Made by a program: the position numbers and the translations under genes. From Priapulus caudatus (Eukaryota; Priapulida; Priapulimorpha; Priapulimorphida; Priapulidae), in contig NW_014577560.1 in the NCBI RefSeq assembly GCF_000485595.1, positions 38,524-102,033 on the forward strand: a stretch of 63,510 nucleotides of DNA, written 5' to 3'. Each line of letters starts with the position of its first letter. Position 1 is the stretch's first letter. The notes under the pieces are model-generated. The model was not told where the DNA came from, made no database searches, and saw only the letters and a list, made by a program, of their open reading frames with translations. Below, in pieces: positions 10,335 to 21,300 of this stretch.

Positions 10335-11651
10335 ATGGCGGGCGTTAGTGGAAGGTTGGTCATTATGAAATTATTTAATCATATTTTTTCATATTTTATC
10401 ATTTCATTATGAAAAAGATTAATATTTCTCCTACTTTTGCTATAACTATAACATAAGGAATATTTAAATCGTTTCTAAGTGAATGAAAATGTTTTCTTTC
10501 AACACTGACATGCCAAACGTTACATTAGTCGTCGCTGGTACAAGATAAAACGTGATTTGTGTAGGCCAGCACACGATCACGCTGATGATGATTTCAAATC
10601 CAATTCAATTAAACAAAAATCAATAATTCTGTCTTTCTTTTACAGCGGTGACGTAGTACTACAGCTCGATTATGATGGACAGACTCACCAAATAAGTGTG
10701 AATGAGAACATAGCCGCATTGCTAAATTCTCCTGACATAGGTAAGTTTATTTTAGTATGATTGATCAATACAATACAATAGTAATAAAAGTTCACAGTGA
10801 GTCCAAAAACTATTATCTCACACGGATTATTGTGTTCCTCTTTAATGAAAAATGAATAAACTGAATTTTTTCTCTTTTTCGTAGATCCTAAAGAACAACA
10901 GGATATTTTGAGGCAAATTCTCAAGTTGAATAGTGTTGATACGGGTGAATCTAATACTAATAGTAATCTCGACCAGAAATGTGCACCTCATTTCTGGAGT
11001 GCGGCAGAAGAAAAGTCACTCGTAAATCTGCGATTAGCAAGGGAAAAGTTGTTCATTAAAGGTGAAAAGAATCATATCACACTTTGGAAATCGATTAGAG
11101 AGGAGATGGTGAAACTGAACTCTGATGCAAGTATTACTCAGTCTCAGATAATAAATAAGTGGAATTCCCTGAAAAAGAAGTACAAAAAAACCACTGACAA
11201 CAATAATAGAACTGGTGCTGAGAGGCAGGAGTTTAAGTACATGGACGAATTCGATAGTGTATTTAGTGACAGGGCATCAACGATTCCAGCTTTCAATTTT
11301 GATTCACTAAAGTCAAAAGGCAATGCTACATCTTGTGCATCTACTTCACTTGCATCAAGTGCTGCTGGTTCATCCACTTCATTGGCTGATACTGATGAAG
11401 CTTTCACTCCGTATAAAAAAAGGAGAAATAGGAGTAGTTTGGAAACTGATCAGAGCAGCACCTCGTCTTCTGAGCAGACCCCTAAAGTTTCGCGACGATC
11501 AAGTGGTATTCGCAATCAACAACTTCTGGTCATGACCGAGATGAAGGATGTTGGGATGGAAATGGCTTCAGAGGCAAAGAAAATGCATTCTGATAAAATG
11601 CAGAGAGTTGACAGGTTCCTCGATTTATTCGAACGATCATTGAAGAACTAA
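10335..11651 (+). CDS. Harbinger ORF1: Myb/SANT-like DNA-binding protein, 3 exons
   Basis: Exons 10335-10354, 10646-10740 and 10885-11651. Donors are AAG|GTTGGT and TAG|GTAAGT, acceptors TTTTACAG| and TTTCGTAG|, and the phases match, giving 293 residues. Start chosen at AAGATGGCGGGC, the first ATG inside the left end. Residues about 74-160 form a Myb/SANT-like trihelix domain (PHFWSAAEEKSLVNLRLARE, ITLWKSIREEM, QIINKWNSLKKKYKK, then a FKYMDEFDSVF end). A Ser/Thr-rich linker and a C-terminal helix with Asp-Arg-Phe-Leu (MQRVDRFLDLFERSL) follow; such a tail serves for protein contact. In Harbinger elements this second protein binds the ends and helps bring the transposase to the nucleus. It is convergent with the transposase gene, about 740 bp apart. 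No break is visible. Confidence 0.85.
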
Positions 11652-11802
11652 ACCGATACAACTAAAAAGTCTATATGACTCCTTGCTACAAGCAGTTATT
11701 TTATCTTGACCAATAAGTGACTATAATCAAAACGTTACCTCACTAAAATCATTTATAGTTCAGAACTATTTATTATTCATTGTTCATTGTTCATTGTTTG
11801 AC

Positions 11803-12240
11803 ATTTTATTTTCTTATCTGGCAAATGTACAATATTTGTAAATTTTGTTTTTGTTCTTTGTTAGTATTAATTGTTCCTTATTATTAATTGTTGTTGTTGT
11901 TATTATTAATTGTTCGTTGTTATTAAAAATTCAATTTGAGTAATTATTACTTTTCTATCTATTAAATGTTGATTATATTGAATATTTAAGATTGAAAGTT
12001 ACTTGATTGTGATAATTATTTCAGGGGCCATCAATAGTGTAGAGATTTTATTTTCTTATCTGGCAAATGTCCAATATTTGTAAATTTTGTTTTTGTTCTT
12101 TGTTATAGTTAATAAAAAATTCTATTTGAGTAATTATTACTTTTTCATCTATTAAATATTGATTATATTGAATATTTAAGATTGAAAGTGACTTGATTCT
12201 GATAATTATTTCAGGGGCCATCAGTAGTGTAGAGATTTAA
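11803..12240. repeat. Tandem duplication (242 + 196 bp) between the two Harbinger genes
   Basis: Copy 1 is 11803-12044 and copy 2 is 12045-12240. Both start ATTTTATTTTCTTATCTGGC and end with GGGGCCATCA(A/G)TAGTGTAGAGATTT. Copy 2 lacks about 45 bp of an ATT-rich stretch. It lies in the 3' untranslated space shared by the convergent genes. Confidence 0.85.
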
Positions 12241-12391
12241 TTTTTGACTTCACTTTGTGTATAGGGCCTACATACTAAATTGATAGCCCTAAAATAACTT
12301 GATAAGTCAATAGATCCATACACATACTAAATGAAAATATAAATCAATAATTAGATATGTCATGACAATCTTTATTACAGTTTTAAGATCA

Positions 12392-15300
12392 TTATTCAAA
12401 CAATGCAACAAGTTGGTCACGCAGAACTATTCCTTCATTGTTGTTCTGGATTCCAAAATTCATATTCCCCCTATTGTCTTCCAAGTCATTTTCTATGAAT
12501 TCGTCAAGATCCTCCCTGTTTGCTATGCAGACATTGTGTAATACACATGCGGCAATGATGAGTTTTGTTGCAATTTCAGCCCGGTATATGTGTACACATC
12601 TTAATCGTCTGAAACGGCCCTTTAAGTGTCCAATAACACGTTCCACTAATTGTCTCATTGATGATAGGCACCCGTTAAACTTTCGTTGAGCTGGGGTTAT
12701 TCTGCCATTGTCCTTAATTACAGGAATGAGCCAACCTCTAACTGGATATGCAGAATCGCCAATAATAAACTTTCCATCACCAAACAATTCTCCCCTCTCA
12801 GCCTTCTGGTAGAGTACGCAATTGCTAAGTACCCTGGCATCATTAACGCAACCCGGCCATCCAGCATTAGCATTGATTATTCTCATCTTTGGGTCAACGA
12901 CTATCTGAAAATAGAATAAGGAATAACAAAATATAAATAATTATCCCAATTTGACATTATTAGAATTTGAAACATTAAAAGTTCATAATATTAAAGGGAT
13001 AGTAGACTCTAGGATTTTACTGCATACAACTGTACTTACTGTATAACAAATCGTCTGTACCCACCCACACGTATTTGTTTCCAGATACCTAATTTAATTG
13101 TTATAATTAATTACACATCAACGCTACGAAATTTGAACGGCGCCATGACACCCGCGATCATGCTGCCACCACAAAAAAAGTTGCGTATTTGACCATTTAT
13201 TTTGCACGTTACAGACTGAGNNNNNNNNNNGCTCTAACTCGGAAAAAGGACGAACTGGCAAGGACCTCCAAAACCAGCAAACTGTGGGTAAACTATCAGC
13301 ACATGCTAGGTATTGCTAGGGCACTTGTTGCAGCTGATCGAATGGGGTCTTGGGAGATGCATATCAGTGCCATTTCAGCTTGCCTGCCAATATTCGCGGC
13401 CGCTGGCCATCCCAACTATCTGAAGTCCGCTCGTCTCTATCTCCAGAAGATGTATGCGTTGAAGGATGACAACCCTGAAGTACATCAGAAGTTCCAGTCT
13501 GGGTTTCACGTAATCCGACGCAGCAGCCAATACTGGGCTGGCCTTGGCTCTGATCTAGTGATCGAACAAACTCTAATGCGCTCACTAAAAAGCCAAGGGG
13601 GGCTAACGCGAGGAAGCGGGATGTCAGAGCACCAAAGGACAGTTTGGGCTATGTCCTCAACTGTGTCATCTGCCTACAACCTGGCTATGCAAGAACTCAC
13701 CGCAAGTTGTTACACCACCAGTGAACAGCATAAGGAGTTGTCTGCCTCTAGGGTGAACAGAGATGAGGCAGACATGGGTAAAGTTGCAGAAAAACTAGAC
13801 AGCTTTACACCGTTTTCAGCTGATGAGTCATTACGGTGTGTTATCACAGGGATCATAGCAAATGGAGACGTCAATGTGCAGGATCTTTTCGATATCGGAA
13901 AAGACATTGTAAAAGCGATGGACGGACAATCAGTTTTTACCTACTCCCACAAAAGGAGTTTAAAGGTGAAGACTCTAGCATCCAGCAAGAAAGTGAAAGT
14001 TTCTGAGGATCGTACTATTGACCCAGCGCTCTTGTTCCAGAGGTTTCTAGTAGTCTCGCAGACGGGCGAACTTCGGCTAGATGACGTCATGTCCTATGAA
14101 CTCTGTCCTTACCCGATGTCTTTGTTCGAAGCAAAGGACATATTGCGTCCTCCAGACAAACCGCAGCTGGCAGAAGCTATCAGAAACTATGTTAAGACCA
14201 AATCAGACAATGCTGTGACACAAACTGTCCCAGTCACAGATCACTATGTACTAGATGGAGGATCTCTTCTTCACCGCTTGAAATGGACGGAGGGGAGCAC
14301 CTACAGTTCGATTGCAGACGATTACGCCTCATTCACTGTCAAACACTATGGGAAAGCGACTGTCGTGTTTGATGGTTATGAGGTTGGGCCTAGTATAAAG
14401 GATGGTACTCATCAGCGTCGAACTCGAAAGCTGAATGCAAACAAGGTGAACATTACAGAAGTGACAAAATTTGTTGGGAAAAAGGAGGACTTCTTGTCCA
14501 ATGAGACAAACAAGCAGACACTGATCCATATGATCATGGAGCGAATGCGGCAGAGAGACTGTGACGTGCTTCAAGCAGAAGGAGATGCGGACGTTGAGAT
14601 TGCAAAGGCAGCCATCAACATGTCTGCTTTCAGAACGACCACGCTTATTGGAGAAGACACAGATCTTCTTGTTCTCTTGCTCCACCATGTAGTCGTGTCC
14701 AAATGTTCTGGTCTATATTTCCGCTCAGACAAGGCGAAGTTAAATGTCTACAATATCAAGGTACTCAAGCAGGTGCTTGGAGGAGCAGTTTGCAATGACT
14801 TGTTGTTTGTGCATGCCTTCACTGGATGTGACTCGGTCTCCAGGATATTCGGCATTGGAAAGAAGTCGGTGTTTCAACGGATCATCAACACGTCCAAGAA
14901 AGAAAAAGTCATCAACGACTGTTTAAAAGCTTTCTCTCTTCCAAAGCAAAGTCCGGATGTTGTGGAAGCCAACGGTTGTAGGGCAATGGTGGCACTGTTC
15001 AATGCAGATCAGAAAGACTCCCTGGCATCTATCAGGTACAATATGCTCTGCAAGAAAGTTGCAAGAGCCAAGACTTTCGTCACACCTGAACGACTCCCAC
15101 CAACCACCTCGGCTTGTAAATTTCATTCCTTGCGGACCTACTACCAGGTTATGGAGTGGATGGGCTGTAGTGAGGAAATGGATCCATCTGAGTGGGGATG
15201 GAGGGTAGAAGGGGACAAACTTGTTCCAGTGATGACAGACAAAAGCCCTGCTCCAGATGTACTTATTCAGATGATTCACTGCAACTGCTCGGGACGATGC

Positions 15301-18300
15301 AATGCCCTTAGGTGTACCTGCAGAAAGCATGGACTAGAGTGCACCAGTGCATGCGGACATTGCCAAGATGGCAACTGTGACAATATGACAAATGATCCAG
15401 TGATAGAAGACGATGATGTGTAAAGTTGTGCGAACATGCTGGTTAAAATGATGTGAAATTAGAAGACTGCTCGTTTATCGATTAGGACGGCGTTATAATA
15501 AGAGATATGGGGTAGGGGTACCCCTAGATATGGTATAAGGGGTTAATCAACATCACTGAGAACCCTTTTATATGAAAGATTGACCCTGAAAACCTAGGTA
15601 AAGATGCAAGTTTCATTGATCTATCATGAAAATTGACTGAGTTATGGCTTTCTGAAGTTTTCACATTTTAATGGAAAATGACTTAAAATCGATAAAAGTA
15701 ATCTTCAAAATTGGTGACGTTCCCATGCTCGAATTTTGGAGAACTTTTAGTATGTTGTAGACTAGACCCATATTAACATAAAACAACCATAAAACAAACT
15801 TTTGCAATTTTTTTGGGGTAAATTATATATTGACCCGTCTAGACACTGTTTTGGATTATTCTGAGAACTTGAAGCGTATTGTAGGCAAACTACCCTACTT
15901 TATGCACGACAAATGGCGGACCAACGTTATGAAGTTGAAGGACGCCAGGAAAACTGTCACATTTAGTCAGTTAGTCGAGTTTGTAAGATGGGAATCGCGT
16001 AAGGCAAATGATCTTTATCTCAATAACACAAATATTTAACACAAATCGATTCGGCATGGAAGAAACCGAATCAGGAGCAGCCAATAACCTCCCTTTCCTC
16101 CCCCAGAGAGGAGTAAGAGCAGAAAACATCCCCAAAGGATGGACCTATGAGATAGGACAACGGAAAGTGTAAAAGCTGTCCTGGGACAGCATAAGTACAC
16201 TTACTCAACATTGTTCTATATGTTTCATAGCATGATGGCAGAAATCGATATCCATGTATCAGTGTTAGAGCTTTAAAATAAAAACCTCTCGACAAACTGG
16301 GCGAGTGAGTCAATTAGTTAATTCGCCCAAACAGAATCTGTACTCGCCCAAATTTTAAAACAAAAATGCTTGTCAAACGATAGTGAAAAAATCGACTACG
16401 GGGGTGGGTTTAGGAAAGGGGTTCCATGATTAAACGTCCCCCGGAATTTTTGTGAAAATTACACCTCTTGGATGCAATTTCCTGCACTCTGAGGCAGCAT
16501 TATTAAACAAACTTCATCACAAAAATATCACTTTTGAGTTGAGTATTTTCATCTTTGGGGACACCAAAGACTAAAATACTTACTTAAAAAAAGAGAAACA
16601 TAAACTTCAAATTGCTGAGGGTTGAACTGCTCAGTCTCTGCCAAGTTGTGCAAGTACAATGCTAAGGCAAAGTAATGTGGTTAATAAGTTAATCTATCTG
16701 CCAACTGAATTAACGGGCGAATACTGCGAGCACGGGGTGGCGTGGCCGTGCCAGTTTTTACACGTAGCTAAGTAGATACTCGCAAAGCAGCAACAGCAAC
16801 AAAAACTCGCCCCTGCCGCGCAGCGCGGCTCTGCAGCAGCAGCAGCAGCAAATGCCCCCACCGAAGGCCGCCATAGCCGAGCCGGTGTGTGACGAAACTG
16901 CGCGATGTTACGCTTCCCGCTATACGGATTCGCGCGCCCGCCTTCCTTCGGCGCGCGAATCCGTAGAGCGGGGCAGCGCGAGATGCTGCGACACACCGAG
17001 GTCGCGAGACACCGCGGTCGCGTGCGCCCAGTCCCGCGGAAGTGCGCGGCTTAACCGCTCTCGGCGGTCGGGGAACAACGCATCTTTTGCGCAACGCCAT
17101 CTTGTACCCGGTCTCTCTGGATCCATATCAACAAAGACTTTCCAGCACTTTCTCTTGCTCATTCCTGAAAATCGCCTAGTGATGTCTGCACCACTGAAAG
17201 CATGAAAGCCAGGGAGTGCTGCGACGGTGCTCGAGCCCACCACATCAAAGATCGGTTGATGTGAAATGCTTCGACGCCTCTGCTCTGTTCCGGTTACAAA
17301 GTGAACATTTCAACACAGCTCTGGGTATCGTCTGAGCGCCAGTACGAGGACATCAGTGTCTTGAGAGTGGATGCTGATGGACGTAGCACCTTGGGACCTA
17401 TTACAATAAAATTTAATATATATTACTATATAGTATATACTCATTACTCATTTACTAAGTACTAATTTTTATAGTGCCATATAAACCTTTTATTTCGTTG
17501 ATGTACTTTCATGCATTTTATTAGTATTTCAAAGTGCTTTCAGTAAAAAAACATTAATCATCCCTAAGAGCAAAGTAGCCCTTTAGTCATACATTGACAT
17601 AACTTGTACTTTTTAACTTTTTTTGCCATTGCCATTGCTGAATTTTGTATGACCTTTTCTAATTCATATTAATTAAATAACAGAACAAATAACATATATA
17701 TATGTATTATTATTATTATGGCCAGCAATTCATAATACCTTGTATCTGCACTTCACTCGCTGAAAGTGTGCTGCCAGATGGTCTGGAACTACTGTATGCG
17801 GCAGTCTTTTGCATATCCTCCAATAAATTCTTCATCCCTCGATAGATTTTTGGGAGTCCTAAGAATATAATTATTATCACTCACTATCTATCTAATCAGT
17901 GTGTTTGTTACGTACAGTTTAAAGTTCTTATAGTCTAAAATCAGCCAATTTTTACAGAGAAATTTGGACATTAAATAATCAGTCTATCATAGTATCATAA
18001 TTTTGGCACTACTGAATTTTCCAAAGATGATAGACTTTTATATTTTATTATCAGCAAAAAACACTTAAGATAAAACCTTTTTTTCAACCAAAACAAAACA
18101 TGTTTTAATACAGTTTAAAAATTAAAGCACTACTTCTTTTTCGTGCCAAACCTGTGTAAATATGGAATTATTTTTACGTAAGAAAATATGATTTATTATA
18201 AGAGTACTCACCTTGGCAAAGAATTTCATTTTCAGTTTGCAGCCGCCTATTCTGACTTGTCAGCAGCTTTACTTTCTTTTTCATGAAACTCATTTCATAT

Positions 18301-21300
18301 CTGTGACCTCCATCACTTTCATCACTCCTGCTTTCACCTGATGATACCACTACTGAGTCATCACTGTCATCGGATGGCTTTCTAGCAATTGCCTTCTTTA
18401 CTTTCAGTTTCTGAATGATATGATGTGCTTCTTGGAGTTTTGCTTCTTTCCGGGCTTTTTGAAGGACCTAGTTTGAGAAATTATACCAGGTTTTAACAAC
18501 AGAGTGCCCCTGGAACTCTGCCCTTGTACTCACCGCAAGTGGCTCGTGCGCAGTGCGCACCAGTCTAAAGATACCTCGCGCTGCGCTGCATTTACACTGA
18601 TGCACGCCGGGCCGTGCGTTATCTGTATAATATATACATGGGAAACAGCTATATATCTATGAATATATATATATACGCACCTCCTTCTTGTAGGTATGTG
18701 ATTATCCGCGCGAGGCCGGCTGATATTCCTGGTCTAGGCCCCGATCTTGTAATTATATCTGAAGTCACTAACGGAACGCCTAACGGAACGGTTAATGGAA
18801 CGCCTACAGACACCGCTATACCTACCGGTGACAGGCAATGTGGCAGAGAACTGGCGGAGATTCGTCCAGCAGTTTGACATATATGCTGTTGCGTCGGGAC
18901 TTGCAGAGAAAGATGAAAAAGTACAAGGCATGACTCTGTTACATGTTCTCGGCCCAGAAGCAATTGAGGTGTACAACACACACGTTCACGTGGTCTACCG
19001 TGGAAGGTTCGGAAAAAAATAAAGCTAAAGTAAAGAACATCAAATCCAAATTTGAAGAGTACTGTAACCCTAGAAAAAATGTGTCGTATGAGAGACATAG
19101 TTTTAACACTAGAAGTCAGAAAGATGGCGAGAATATTGCGTCATATGTCACCTAACTCCGACAGAAAGCTTCCACGTGTGAATTTGGCACGCTGCATGAC
19201 TCGCTCATTTGTGACAGAATAGTCTGTGGCATATGCAATGACAGCGTGCGTGCAAGACTACTTCGTGAAAGAGAGCTAACCCTACAGAAGGCTGTTGATA
19301 TCTGCAAAGCTGCAGAGGCTAGCGAATTACACCTAAAGGAAATTGGTGATGAGAAAAATGTCCATGAATTCAAACAAGGACACGGACACGTGAAGAAGAA
19401 AGTCACAAAACCGAAAGTGAAAGCTGACAGTCACAAGACTACAGGCTGTACATACTGCGGTAAGCATCACATTAAAGGTGTAGCCAATTTTCCTGCATTT
19501 GGAAGTATGTGGAAAGTGTACGAGAAACAATCACTTCACGCATATGTGCAGATCGCGTGCATCAGCTAGACAGTCATACTCGGAGAAAGTGCATCACCTT
19601 GACGAGACAGAAGATGACGATTATGACAAGTTCTTCATGTACAGTGTAGATTCTGGACTGAAGGATGGGTAGAAAGTTCCACTCAGTATCAACCAGTCAC
19701 CACCAATCAACTTCAAGATTGACACAGGTGCGCAGTGTAACGTGATTGGTCGGAAAACGTGTCAACAAGCGAGACTCGATGTCAAAAAGATGCCAAAGAG
19801 CAAAAGCAAACTTGTGGTGTACTCCGGTCACGAAATCAAAACATGTGGCAAACTGAAGGTCAGTATTCTGTACAGACAGATACTATGACACTGAACTACA
19901 CGTGGTTGAGAATGACGTGGTACCTGTACTGGGTTTGTCCACAAGCATCGAACTGAACTTGGTCAAACGACTTTATTCGATTAACACAGACCAGAACACA
20001 GCTGAAGACGTGATGAGAGAACACTCCAGCTTATTTCAAGGTATAGGCTGTCTTCCTGGAAAGTACGACATTAAAGTTGACCCGAACGTGAGTCCGGTTG
20101 TCGCAAAACTCACGAAGAATTCCGCACTCTCAAAGACAACGTCAAGTAAGAGTTGGGGCAGATGGAAGAACGTGGCATCATCACACGCGTTGAGACACCT
20201 ACAAAGTGGTTCAGCCCCATTGTTGTCGTGAAAAACCCTGATGGAAATATCCGAGTTTGTCTTGATCTGAAGGAACTCAATAAAGCCATATTATGAAGCC
20301 TGAAGGATATTCAGAAAGAAATCCGGAGAGTGGCTAAGAGAGATATTAAGACGGATTTTGATAGAGCTATCGACGCTTATAGCTATGTGGAGCTTACGAG
20401 CCCACATCTCGGACAGAAGGAAGTAAATATTCCTTTTTCATCAGGAGATGTTCAGCAGCTAACGCAAGATGAAGATGAAGATGAAGATGAAGATGAAAAT
20501 GAAGATGAAGATGAACATGAAGACGAGAAGAAGGCAAAGACGCCAGAAGTGATAGAGACTATACCTATGGTTCCAGATAGTGCACATTCTGTGGAATCAA
20601 TAGCGATAGTACAGGAGCCACGTGTAAAGGTGGTGTCCCACGGAACGGAAAAGAGCAATCTTGTTACTCGGGTTAAGAGTTATTTCAGTAAGGTATGGCC
20701 TAAGCACTAAGAGGTTTTCATATTCCTCTCCCAGATTCGCTCTGTGTTTTGCCACAGCCCTTGGTGATACGGCAGCCACACAAGGGGCTGTATTCGTACT
20801 GAAAGGGACAATGACCATTACCCAATCCAATTGGGATTTGGCATCTACCCTTGAGATTCAGCCAATCACGGACTATATTAACGGAATTGACAGGCAAATT
20901 AGATATTTGCTTAACGAACAACCCAGCAACTTCTTTAGGTGTTTAGGGGTGTTGGGAGATACGATTATTGATTGTTAGTACTAGCTGAGCACATTCGTGG
21001 TGTACAATAGACATTAAGCTTCGCGGTTAGCCTAATATTTTGACTGTTAGGGGGGTTGGTTTCAGCCGTGTAGGTCCGGCAATCGAATACGCCTAATGTA
21101 TCTCCTTCATGTCGTAGGAGGCGACTAAACGGAGTTGGCGTCAGGAATGGCATCCGGCCGTAAAATCTACCCGCCATAAATGCGGTTCTGCATTATTCCG
21201 CATTGTGCGGCTGTTCCCCGTCGCGCGATTCAAACGTGCTACGTGCTGCCTGTGAGAAGTCCAGCTCATCCAGTCGATACGTCTTGTATTGTACGTTGTG

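Noticed and set aside
16768..17243. Overlapping ORFs in the GC-rich island as a host gene
   Set aside because: The open frames come from base composition and the inverted repeat; only the 17100-17408 nuclease-like blocks are supported.
20452..20658. Ser-rich minus-strand ORF
   Set aside because: Shadow of the GATGAA repeat read on the other strand.
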